The notes under the pieces were generated by a model. That model searched no databases, had not been told where the DNA came from, and worked only from the letters and a program-made list of their open reading frames with translations. Both the position numbers and the translations under genes were made by a program. DNA of 7,721 nucleotides from positions 1-7,721 of the forward strand of contig JASHVP010000044.1 in the NCBI GenBank assembly GCA_030044475.1, read 5' to 3'. The DNA comes from Thermoplasmata archaeon (GTDB lineage Archaea > Thermoplasmatota > Thermoplasmata > Lutacidiplasmatales > UBA184). Below, piece by piece: positions 1 through 4,855 of the stretch (position 1 is the first letter of the stretch; each line of letters opens with the position of its first letter).

Positions 1-151
1 GCGCGAAGAGCCGCTGGCCGGCGGGGGTCATCGAGAGGTTCCCCCTCCGTCGGTCCGAGGAGTCCCTCATCCTCCGGACGAGGCCCTTCGTTTCCCGGGT
101 GTGGTTGATCGCGGGGATCCCGGCCTTCGGGACGAAGTTGGGGAACGGCGT
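1..151 (-). pseudogene. MarR-family regulator fragment, 5'-truncated, runs off left edge
   Basis: The minus-strand reading frame from about base 151 down to the window edge encodes AGIPAINHTRETKGLVRR followed by MRDSSDRRRGNLSMTPAG. This resembles the second half of the MarR winged helix: the end of the recognition helix, then the wing with its DRR signature and the hydrophobic-TPxG strand that follows it. No ATG, GTG or TTG start and no recognisable first half of the HTH lies upstream in this frame; above base 148 it becomes low-complexity Pro/Arg sequence, open only back to a stop at 281-283. Another minus frame holds a weak MarR-N-terminus-like stretch (ASLVGLVPRIAVA), which would fit a frameshifted remnant. 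MarR proteins are small ligand-responsive repressors, often divergent from the oxidoreductase they control; here the divergent neighbour is the dehydrogenase remnant at 303. The C-terminus lies outside the window. The identification rests on one motif region, so confidence is moderate. Confidence 0.45.
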
Positions 152-302
152 CGCCCTCCCGTCCCCGGGCGAGACGGGGGGAGGGGGGAACCGCCGGCGA
201 CCGCGATCCGCGGAACGAGGCCGACGAGGCTCGCGGGAACCTCCCCGGACCCGACCGTCGCGCGGTCGTGGGGTCTCCCGTCACTCCGCGCCGGGACACG
301 TC

Positions 303-535
303 ATGAAGGCCGTCGTCCGGGGTCGTTACGGCAGGGCCGACACCCTGCCCCTCCGCGACGTCGAGACGCCCGTCCCGGACGAGACCAGCGTGCTCCTCCG
401 CGTGCGGTCCGCCTTGGTGAACCGCATGGACGGGCGGATCTTCTCGGGCCGACCGCGAACGGCCACCCCCCGGCGACCTCGCACGCCACGCTCGCTCGGA
501 CCGCGATCTAGGGGGAGGTCCCGGCGTCGGTCCGT
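303..535 (+). pseudogene. N-terminal remnant of zinc-type alcohol dehydrogenase / quinone oxidoreductase (MDR family)
   Basis: From ATG 303 the frame reads MKAVVRGRYGRADTLPLRDV, then ETPVPDETSVLLRVRSALVN and RMDGRIFSGRP. This is the typical first 50 residues of the medium-chain dehydrogenase/reductase (MDR) GroES-like domain (the MKAVV.. start, the V.P.P....VLVRV.AA.VN motif, and the D....G.P segment). After about base 455 the frame gives only Arg/Pro-rich sequence to a stop at 564-566. In another frame, LARTAI, a TAG stop at 509-511, then GEVPASV vaguely recalls the next MDR segment (LGTDLAGEV..VG), suggesting frameshift plus stop. The family is normally about 310-340 residues, so the catalytic and NAD(P)-binding domains are missing and replaced by the VOC gene reading the other way. 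It was probably an intact partner of the divergent MarR gene. The N-terminal match is clear; the extent beyond about 455 is uncertain. Confidence 0.6.
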
Positions 536-912
536 TGTCCGAAACGGAACCCTCGGGTGTCGATGACATCGAACGGGTTTCCGTCCGGGTCGGCGAGCGT
601 CACGTAGTCGGCGTCCTCCGGCGCCGGCGGCCCCCGCGTCGCTCCGAGGGCGACGAGCCGTTCGACCTCCCCCGCCAGGTCGGCGGAGTAGAGGTCGAGA
701 TGGAACCAATACACCGGCCCCGGCCCGTCGGGGTCCTTCTGGAACGCGAGGTTCGGGCCGCTCCCGTGCGGGTCGAACAGAAGGGCCCAGTCCTCGGACT
801 TGGGTCGGACGAACTCGTATCCAAGGGCCGCCTTCCAGAACTCGATCATCGGTTCCCATCGCTTGCAGTCGATCACGATCGACCCGATCCAGGTCGTGCC
901 GGGCGCGGCCAT
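508..912 (-). CDS. VOC-family (glyoxalase-like) protein
   Basis: This 134-residue protein starts at ATG 912 and ends with TAG at 508-510. It is a single vicinal-oxygen-chelate unit made of two beta-alpha-beta-beta-beta modules. Module 1 spans about residues 9-60 (WIGSIVIDCKRWEPMIEFWK, then ALGYEF, a VOC hallmark). Module 2 spans about 67-118 (VYWFHLDLYSADLAGEVERL, then DPDGNPFDVI, the usual closing strand). The FHLDL strand and DPDGNPF motif resemble the Glyoxalase_6 subfamily, whose substrates are mostly unknown, so no reaction is assigned. H71 and residues near D116 lie where VOC metal ligands often occur. The last residues (GQRTDAGTSP) overlap the decayed dehydrogenase sequence on the other strand, so the C-terminal tail may have been recruited from it. 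A TATA-like box sits 26 bases upstream of the start. The membrane-protein gene lies upstream on the same strand, 122 bases away. Confidence 0.85.
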   Translation of the reverse strand: MAAPGTTWIGSIVIDCKRWEPMIEFWKAALGYEFVRPKSEDWALLFDPHGSGPNLAFQKDPDGPGPVYWFHLDLYSADLAGEVERLVALGATRGPPAPEDADYVTLADPDGNPFDVIDTRGFRFGQRTDAGTSP

Positions 913-933
913 ACGCGCGGCCCAACCGGGGCC

Positions 934-940
934 GGTATCT
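934..940 (-). promoter_or_regulatory. TATA-like box of the VOC gene
   Basis: On the minus strand this reads AGATACC in otherwise GC-only surroundings, centred 26 bases before ATG 912. That spacing would place transcription initiation at or next to the start codon, as in leaderless archaeal mRNAs. The box itself is a poor match to the archaeal consensus. Confidence 0.35.
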
Positions 941-1002
941 GATGGTGACTCGGGTCGCCGCGGGCTCGGTCCGTCGGGGGGAACGGGTTCGACCCCCGGC
1001 CG

Positions 1003-1018
1003 GAGCTCCGCGGAGCTC
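1003..1018. repeat. Perfect 16-base palindrome, possible terminator hairpin
   Basis: GAGCTCCGCGGAGCTC is its own reverse complement. It lies 17 bases past the stop of the membrane-protein gene, in the gap before the VOC gene on the same strand. No T-run follows on the minus strand, so it does not match a bacterial intrinsic terminator; it may mark the 3' end of the membrane-protein transcript or be a protein site. Confidence 0.4.
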
Positions 1019-1034
1019 GGGGCCGACCGTCGCC

Positions 1035-1430
1035 CTACGCGCTCGCCGGGGGGCTGACGACCCTCCTCGCGGGTTCGATCAGGAACAGGACGCCCGCCAG
1101 GAAGACGAGCAGCGAGCCGACCAGCGCGAGCAGGCTCGTGTCCAGCCCGACGATCACCCAGCCGACGACCGCGAGAACGGCGAGGAGCACGCCGCTCGCG
1201 AACGGGCGGGCGCGCCAGTCGTGGCGCGCCAGCCACGCGAAGAACATCGCGAGGCCACCGACCACGAACAGCACGACCGCGTTCCCTGCGGCGCCGATCG
1301 CTCCGAAGGGGCGGCCCCGGACGAGCTCGACCGCGCCGACGATCAGGCTGACGACCCCGCCGAGCCCGATCAACGCCCCACCGAGCAGGCCGAAGCCGTA
1401 GCCGAGCCTCGGTTCCGTCAGTTCGGTCAT
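1035..1430 (-). CDS. Small four-helix integral membrane protein, unknown function
   Basis: The protein has 131 residues (ATG 1430, stop at 1035-1037). Four hydrophobic segments are evident: about residues 13-36, 45-68, 78-96 and 99-118. TM1 is Gly-rich (GLLGGALIGLGGVVSLIVGA). The loop between TM2 and TM3 (residues 69-77, RHDWRARPF) is basic, and so is the TM1-TM2 loop around RGR, which by the positive-inside rule suggests both are cytoplasmic or that helix 2 is re-entrant; topology cannot be fixed by eye. The C-terminus (ARRVVSPPASA) is short. No enzymatic or transporter motif is recognised, so the function is unknown. The start is supported by an AT-rich box 24 bases upstream. It is transcribed alone, divergent from DUF488, and upstream of the VOC gene. 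Confidence 0.75.
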   Translation of the reverse strand: MTELTEPRLGYGFGLLGGALIGLGGVVSLIVGAVELVRGRPFGAIGAAGNAVVLFVVGGLAMFFAWLARHDWRARPFASGVLLAVLAVVGWVIVGLDTSLLALVGSLLVFLAGVLFLIEPARRVVSPPASA

Positions 1431-1450
1431 GGTTGCGTACCCACCCCCGG

Positions 1451-1457
1451 AAAATTC
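1451..1457 (-). promoter_or_regulatory. TATA-like box of the membrane-protein gene
   Basis: On the minus strand the sequence is GAATTTT, the only A/T cluster in the region, centred about 24 bases before ATG 1430. The spacing implies a leaderless transcript. A 7-base inverted repeat (TCCGCCC at 1470-1476, GGGCGGA at 1488-1494) lies just upstream and could be an operator, though GC-rich repeats of this size are common here by chance. Confidence 0.5.
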
Positions 1458-1524
1458 GCTCTGCGACGCTCCGCCCGAAGGTCGGGGGGGCGGAACCCGC
1501 GCCGGCGGAACGAAGAGCGTCGGG

Positions 1525-1556
1525 CATCCTATTTCAAGGCTCGTCCCGCGAGCCCG
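1525..1556. promoter_or_regulatory. AT-rich element followed by a short hairpin in the 1431-1667 intergenic gap
   Basis: This is the middle of a 237-base divergent gap with no gene. TATTTCAA at 1530-1537 is a rare AT-rich stretch. It is followed immediately by an inverted repeat, GGCTCG (1538-1543) and CGAGCC (1549-1554), with a TCCCG loop. It could be a promoter and operator for the plus-strand DUF488 gene, with a leader of about 110 bases, but the distance from the GTG at 1668 is larger than for the other genes here. No other signal is seen in the gap. Confidence 0.3.
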
Positions 1557-1667
1557 ACCTTCCGTGCGAAGCCTGGGGCGGCGCGACGCGCTTAGCTTCC
1601 GACTCCCTCCGCCGGGCGAGGCCGAGCGGTCGGGCGCTCCCCGGCCCCCCTCCCCTCGGGTGGTCCC

Positions 1668-2144
1668 GTGATCCGAACCAAGCGGGCGTACGAACCGGCG
1701 TCACCGGCCGACGGCCGAAGGATCCTCGTCGATCGCCTCTGGCCCCGGGGCCGGACGAAGCGTCAGATGGCGATCGACGCCTGGGAACGGGACCTGGCGC
1801 CCTCCCCGGAGCTGCGGGCCTGGTTCGGGCACGACCCCGCCCGGTACCCCGAATTCCGGGAGCGATACCGCGCGGAACTCCAGCTCCGGGCCGGAGCACT
1901 CCGGCGGATCGCCCGCGCGGCCGAGCCCGGGACCGTGACCCTGGTGTACGCGGCGAGGGACCCCGACCGATCGAACGCGACCGTCCTGCGGGAACTCCTC
2001 GAGGAGATCCGGCCCGGTCGACGGGCCCGGGCGGGGCGGCGCTCACCGGGCGACGTTCGCCCGACCGACGCCGCGGTCGGTGACGTCGACGGACCGGGGC
2101 CTCCAGAACGCCGCCACCGCGAGCGCCGCCAGCGGCGCGGCTAA
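1668..2144 (+). CDS. DUF488 family protein (YeaO-like) with C-terminal extension
   Basis: The 158-residue product starts at GTG 1668, where MIRTKRAYEP matches the usual N-terminus of the family. DUF488 hallmarks are clear: DRLWPRG at 22-28, a W..DLAPS..LR segment at 39-50, WFGHDP at 52-57, the FRERYRAEL helix at 63-71, and TLVYAARDPD at 91-100. The family has no firmly established biochemical role; members are small cytosolic proteins of roughly 115-125 residues. The conserved domain ends near residue 117 (about base 2018). The remaining roughly 40 residues are Arg/Gly-rich and are encoded antisense to the last 102 bases of the aquaporin gene, so they look like readthrough after loss of an earlier stop. 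DUF488 genes are sometimes found near metal or stress genes, but here the gene is convergent to the arsenic operon and not part of it. Confidence 0.85.
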   Translation: MIRTKRAYEPASPADGRRILVDRLWPRGRTKRQMAIDAWERDLAPSPELRAWFGHDPARYPEFRERYRAELQLRAGALRRIARAAEPGTVTLVYAARDPDRSNATVLRELLEEIRPGRRARAGRRSPGDVRPTDAAVGDVDGPGPPERRHRERRQRRG

Positions 2145-2738
2145 CAGGTACACCCCGAGATCGGTGTACGTGCCCGAGAGCACGGCCGGCGCGACGGAAC
2201 GGGCCGGATTCAGCGAGCTCCCCGTCCAGGGGCCGATCACCCAGGTCGACACCCCGACCGCGGCCGGCGGCAGGGCGAGCCGCCAGCGGAATCGCCCCTC
2301 GCCCCGATCCGCGAGCACGAACACCGCGGCCACCAGAAGCGCCGTGAAGCCGGCCTCGGCGAAGAACACGCCGAGGACGCTCCCGTGCGAGGGCACCGTC
2401 GCGCCGAGGTGGTGGCCGTCGCCGACCAGGGACCACACCGCGGCCGAGCCCAGGAACGCGCCGGCGAACTGGGACCCCCAGTACTCCGGGACCTCCGCCC
2501 AGGCGAACCGGCCGCTGGCGGCGAGCGCCAGGGTCACCGCGGGGTTGAGATGCGCCCCGGAGTACCGGACGAACCCCCAGATCGGGACCAGTACGGCCGC
2601 GAACCAGGCGACGGCGAGCGCCGCCGGCGGGGCCCCCCCGACCTCGCCGGCGAGCACGATCGCCCCCGTCCCGATCCCCACGAGTCCGGCGGTCCCGCCG
2701 ACCTCCGCGAGGCACCGCCCCGCCCGGTGCGTCGCCAC
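2043..2738 (-). CDS. Aquaporin / aquaglyceroporin-like channel (MIP family), arsenic operon
   Basis: The protein has 231 residues, starts at GTG 2738, and lies 6 bases after the arsC stop. It has six hydrophobic segments and both half-helix NPA motifs: SGAHLNPAVT (N65-P66-A67) and GSSLNPARS (N177-P178-A179). Aligning to AQP1/AqpZ by distance from the NPA motifs, the aromatic/arginine filter would be W45, T165, S174 and R180. The helix-5 His of strict water channels is replaced by Thr, so the pore may be wider and could pass small neutral solutes such as As(OH)3 or glycerol. The family works by passive flow across the cytoplasmic membrane. In Sinorhizobium meliloti an aquaporin (AqpS) in an ars operon lets arsenite made by ArsC leave the cell; the position here, last after arsR-arsM-arsC, suggests the same role. 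The 3' end overlaps the convergent DUF488 gene by 102 bases. Substrate is inferred from context. Confidence 0.92.
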   Translation of the reverse strand: MATHRAGRCLAEVGGTAGLVGIGTGAIVLAGEVGGAPPAALAVAWFAAVLVPIWGFVRYSGAHLNPAVTLALAASGRFAWAEVPEYWGSQFAGAFLGSAAVWSLVGDGHHLGATVPSHGSVLGVFFAEAGFTALLVAAVFVLADRGEGRFRWRLALPPAAVGVSTWVIGPWTGSSLNPARSVAPAVLSGTYTDLGVYLLAAPLAALAVAAFWRPRSVDVTDRGVGRANVAR

Positions 2739-2744
2739 CGGCGC

Positions 2745-3194
2745 TCAGCGTCCCGGCGCGAGGGCCGCGCGCCGCCGATCGCCGAGAGCGAGCTCCCGCC
2801 GGAGCCCTTCGACCCGGGCGCGCAACTCGTCGCGGACTCGCCGAAATCCCGCGTCGTCGAGGGAGGCGGGGTCCGGCAGACTCCAGTCGCGGACCCGGAC
2901 CTGCGTCCGCACCGCCGGGCAACTCGCCCGGTCGAGGCACCCCATCGCGACCACCGCCCCCGCGGCCGCGAGCATCTCCTCCGTCATCCGTTGCGGCGGG
3001 TGCGCCGGAAGCTCCAGCCCGATCTCCTGCAGCATCCGGGCCGTCCTCGGATTCGGCGCGGCCGCGGGCTGGGTTCCGGCGGAGACGGCCGTCCACCCCG
3101 GGGGAGGGTTCGCCCGGAACATCGCCTCGGCCATCAACGAACGGCAGGCGTTCTCGACGCACACGAAGAGCACGGTCCTGGGGTCGGTCGGCAT
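2745..3194 (-). CDS. arsC: Arsenate reductase, low-molecular-weight phosphatase type (ArsC)
   Basis: This 149-residue protein starts at ATG 3194, 5 bases after the arsM stop. It has the LMW-PTP fold signature: the P-loop CVENACRS with nucleophile C12 and R18 (C-x5-R), preceded by a VLFV strand, and the general-acid aspartate D108 in WSLPDP. Further cysteines at C86 (VAMGC) and C92 (SCPAV) fit the relay pair of the thioredoxin-coupled ArsC class, where arsenate bound at the first Cys is reduced through a Cys cascade and the oxidised enzyme is recycled by thioredoxin. A plain tyrosine phosphatase would lack the relay pair, and the VEN loop is typical of ArsC. It turns As(V) into As(III), the substrate of ArsM and the likely cargo of the channel. 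The C-terminus (residues 125-149) is an Arg/Ala-rich helix-like tail. C17 inside the P-loop is also common in this class. Confidence 0.93.
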   Translation of the reverse strand: MPTDPRTVLFVCVENACRSLMAEAMFRANPPPGWTAVSAGTQPAAAPNPRTARMLQEIGLELPAHPPQRMTEEMLAAAGAVVAMGCLDRASCPAVRTQVRVRDWSLPDPASLDDAGFRRVRDELRARVEGLRRELALGDRRRAALAPGR

Positions 3195-3199
3195 CCCGG

Positions 3200-4024
3200 T
3201 CACACCGCCGGCTTGCGGGCGCAGATGTCCGCCGGCACCACCGGCGGGGCGGCCGCGTAGACCCTCGGCGCCCCGGGCGCCGCCCCTCCTTTCCGGTCCA
3301 GGCTCACCGACGCGAATCCGACGAGCCCGAGCAACCGTCGGACCTCGTCGACCTCGAGCGCTCCCGAGACGCAGGACGACCAGAGCGAGGGATCGGCCCG
3401 CTCGGCCGCCGAGATCGGGCGGGTGGCCACCAGGTCCGAGACGGCGAACCGGCCCCCGGGACGGAGGACCCGGAACGCTTCCCGATAGACGGCCGCCTTG
3501 TCGGGGACCAGGTTGATCGCACAGTTCGAGATCACCACATCGACGGAGGCGTCCGCGACGGGCAGGTGCTCGATCTCGCCCACGCGGAACTCGACGTTCG
3601 TGAGGCCGCCGACGCGAGCGTTCGCCCGGGCCTTCGCGACCATCTCCGGGGTCCGGTCGACCCCGATGACCCGGCCGTTCGGGCCCACCCGACGGGCCGC
3701 GAGGAAGCAGTCGATGCCCGCCCCGCTCCCGAGGTCGAGGACGATCTCGCCGGGAGCGAGCTCGAGCAAGGCCGTCGGGTTCCCGCAGCCGAGCCCGAGG
3801 TCGGCGTCCCCCGGTAGGCTCGCGAGCTGTTCGGGAGAGTACCCCCGTGAGAGGGTGGGGGAGACACCGCCGTCGCCGCCGCAGCACCCCGTACCCGTTC
3901 CGCAGGATCCGGCGCCCGTCGAGGGAGAGCAGCAGCCTCCCCGGGTCGCGAGCTGGGCGTACCGCTCGCGGACGTGCTCCCGGGTCACGTCGGCCGGGGA
4001 GTCGGGTCCCGCCGGCTCGGTCAT
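3200..4024 (-). CDS. arsM: Arsenite S-adenosylmethionine methyltransferase (ArsM)
   Basis: The product has 274 residues; the ATG at 4024 overlaps the arsR stop by 4 bases (ATGA). It is a class I SAM-dependent methyltransferase. Motif I is EIVLDLGSGAGID (93-105), the acidic residue after strand 2 is in VIGVD (D123), and DVVISNCAINL at 162-172 is the ArsM form of motif IV. The three cysteines that bind arsenite in ArsM enzymes are recognisable: C80 (LGCGNP), C168 (SNCAINL) and C218 (WSSCVSGAL). The N-terminal region (31-48) carries five more cysteines (CC, C, CC) spaced by Gly/Ser/Thr, where eukaryotic and bacterial ArsM have one additional redox Cys. ArsM methylates As(III) to mono-, di- and trimethylated arsenicals in the cytosol; some products are volatile. 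SAM is the donor, and thiols keep arsenic trivalent. Being second in the operon, it probably takes arsenite produced by ArsC. Confidence 0.95.
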   Translation of the reverse strand: MTEPAGPDSPADVTREHVRERYAQLATRGGCCSPSTGAGSCGTGTGCCGGDGGVSPTLSRGYSPEQLASLPGDADLGLGCGNPTALLELAPGEIVLDLGSGAGIDCFLAARRVGPNGRVIGVDRTPEMVAKARANARVGGLTNVEFRVGEIEHLPVADASVDVVISNCAINLVPDKAAVYREAFRVLRPGGRFAVSDLVATRPISAAERADPSLWSSCVSGALEVDEVRRLLGLVGFASVSLDRKGGAAPGAPRVYAAAPPVVPADICARKPAV

Positions 4025-4386
4025 GGGGAGACGACCGAGGCGCCGGGGGCGAGCCGATAGAACATCCACTTCCCTTCCCGTCGCTCGGTCACCAGCCCCG
4101 CGTCCGCGAGGACGGCCATGTGATGGCTGACGGTGGCGTGGGAGAGACCCGTCGCGGCCTGGATCTCGCAGGCGCACAGCTCGTCCCGGCGTTGCAGGAG
4201 GGTGACGGCGAGCAGCCGGTTGGTGTCCGCGAGGGCCTTCATGCGCTCCAGAGAACGCGCAAACGCCGGGGAGCGACGGACCGCTCGGCCCATCGACCGG
4301 TACTCGGGAACGCAGCAGGACGCCTCGTCCCCCGTCAGGCGTTCCAAGCGTTCGCCGAGGATCTGGGTCGGACGGGCTCCGCTCAT
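4021..4386 (-). CDS. arsR: ArsR-family arsenite-responsive repressor
   Basis: A winged-helix repressor of 121 residues if started at ATG 4386 (MSGARPTQ). In-frame ATGs also exist at 4401 and 4407 (128 residues), but the TATA-like box at 4412-4419 would start transcription near 4390, so 4386 is the first usable start. Counting from 4386, a metal motif ELCACEI lies at the start of the DNA-binding helices (C71 and C73, like the ELCVCDL motif of E. coli ArsR). The HTH is about 78-93 (TGLSHATVSHHMAVL), with the wing LVTERREGKWMFYRL at 98-112. An extra CC pair (C24, C25) in the N-terminal arm could supply further thiol ligands. As(III) binding should release the repressor from the operator overlapping its promoter. 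It leads the arsR-arsM-arsC-aquaporin operon; its stop overlaps the arsM start by 4 bases, which suggests translational coupling. Confidence 0.93.
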   Translation of the reverse strand: MSGARPTQILGERLERLTGDEASCCVPEYRSMGRAVRRSPAFARSLERMKALADTNRLLAVTLLQRRDELCACEIQAATGLSHATVSHHMAVLADAGLVTERREGKWMFYRLAPGASVVSP

Positions 4387-4390
4387 CAGG

Positions 4391-4430
4391 TCGATGTACA
4401 TCAACATGAGAATATGTAGATGTCGGTCGA
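4391..4430. promoter_or_regulatory. ArsR-type operator: long inverted repeat over the ars promoter
   Basis: The core is a 26-base dyad, ACATCAACAT (4398-4407), spacer GAGAAT, and ATGTAGATGT (4414-4423). The two arms are reverse complements except for one position. The same symmetry centre (between 4410 and 4411) continues outward: TCGA at 4391-4394 pairs with TCGA at 4427-4430. Within the left half, GATGTACATC (4393-4402) is itself a perfect palindrome. The repeat is AT-rich in a GC-rich window and covers the TATA-like box and the predicted transcription start, where a bound ArsR dimer would block TBP/TFB. That ArsR binds it is inferred from position and symmetry. Confidence 0.75.
4412..4419 (-). 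promoter_or_regulatory. TATA-like box of the ars operon
   Basis: On the minus strand this reads TACATATT. A start about 25 bases downstream would fall near 4390, just before ATG 4386. It lies inside the operator dyad. Confidence 0.55.
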
Positions 4431-4555
4431 CACGAGTGGGGATCCGGCGCGGGACCCGGCGGGCCCGTCCCGGACCGTCCGCCGGCGTCGGGCGGGGGGC
4501 TCCGCCAATCCACGGCGAGAGGCGACCCCGGGGGCTCGCCGCGGGGAACGTATGG

Positions 4556-4562
4556 CCTTAAG
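4556..4562 (+). promoter_or_regulatory. Possible TATA-like element of the small Cys-rich gene
   Basis: CCTTAAG is the only A/T cluster at a plausible distance, centred about 33 bases before ATG 4593, which would leave a leader of some 8 bases. GGAAGG at 4585-4590 sits too close to the ATG for a classical Shine-Dalgarno site. The rest of the 4431-4592 divergent gap shows only a 6-base inverted repeat, GGCGAG (4514-4519) and CTCGCC (4535-4540). Confidence 0.35.
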
Positions 4563-4592
4563 CGGACGACTTCTATCGCCGTCGGGAAGGTC

Positions 4593-4787
4593 ATGCCGTA
4601 CTACGAGTGCCCGGTGTGCGGGGGAGGCTACGTGATCGATCCGGCGCCGCCCCATCCGGTCTGCGATCGGGATGGCGCCGCCCTGAAGCGCGCCAGCGAA
4701 GCGTCGTACGAGTCCGGCGGGTCGGACGCCGAGGCCGAGCCGCGCCCCGCCAAGAAGGACGCCCGTCGCAAGCCGAAGAGCAAGTGA
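4593..4787 (+). CDS. Small Cys-rich (zinc-ribbon-like) protein with basic tail
   Basis: The product is 64 residues, MPYYECPVCGGGYVIDPAPP onward. C6 and C9 form a CPVC knuckle; a second half, H21-x2-C24, follows after a 14-residue strand-like segment. Together these could hold one zinc ion as C-x2-C plus H/C, though the fourth ligand is not a normal Cys. Residues 35-64 are low-complexity, first acidic/Ser-rich and then Lys/Arg-rich (PAKKDARRKPKSK), and likely disordered, possibly nucleic-acid binding. No specific family is recognised. It is divergent from arsR across a gap of about 200 bases, so sharing arsenic regulation is possible but not shown: the operator dyad lies about 160 bases upstream, too far to cover its own promoter. 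A hairpin follows its stop codon. The composition fits a real protein rather than a shadow frame. Confidence 0.65.
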   Translation: MPYYECPVCGGGYVIDPAPPHPVCDRDGAALKRASEASYESGGSDAEAEPRPAKKDARRKPKSK

Positions 4788-4793
4788 GCCGAC

Positions 4794-4812
4794 CGGGGCG
4801 GCGGCCGCCCCG
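4794..4812. terminator. Perfect GC hairpin after the small Cys-rich gene
   Basis: CGGGGCGG (4794-4801) and CCGCCCCG (4805-4812) form an 8-base stem with a 3-base CGG loop, starting 7 bases past the TGA at 4785-4787. No T-run follows directly; the next A/T stretch at 4827-4831 is the TATA box of the pirin-like gene. It may separate the two tandem genes. Confidence 0.45.
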
Positions 4813-4825
4813 CTCAGCGTCGGCC

Positions 4826-4832
4826 CTTTAAC
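4826..4832 (+). promoter_or_regulatory. TATA box of the pirin-like gene
   Basis: CCTTTAA is centred about 27 bases before the GTG start at 4856, with only GC-rich sequence between and no Shine-Dalgarno site. This is one of the clearest leaderless-type promoters in the window and supports the GTG start. Confidence 0.6.
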
Positions 4833-4855
4833 CGTCGGGACGGTCGGCGGGAGCC

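Noticed and set aside
1..302. Plus-strand coding region continuous with the dehydrogenase start
   Set aside because: The frame is open from the edge, but its peptide mirrors the MarR-like minus-strand reading, and beyond base 150 it is Arg/Gly low complexity.
983..1000. tRNA T-arm-like sequence (GGGTTCGACCCCC)
   Set aside because: No matching acceptor, D-arm or anticodon arm can be folded around it on the plus strand; the flanking bases do not pair with the would-be 3' end, so it is taken as chance GC-rich sequence.
913..1527. N-terminal extension of the first VOC frame up to base 1527
   Set aside because: The added residues are Arg/Pro-rich and antisense or out of frame to the membrane-protein gene; ATG 912 gives the natural VOC start with a TATA-like box at -26.
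1534..3162. Very long minus-strand open frame (about 540 codons)
   Set aside because: Its translation is Arg/Gly/Pro/Ala-rich without domains, and it is a shadow of DUF488, the aquaporin and ArsC; high GC makes stop codons rare in alternative frames.
2080..3516. Long plus-strand open frame (about 478 codons) antisense to the ars operon
   Set aside because: Low-complexity Ala/Arg/Pro/Thr composition, complementary to genes with clear catalytic motifs.
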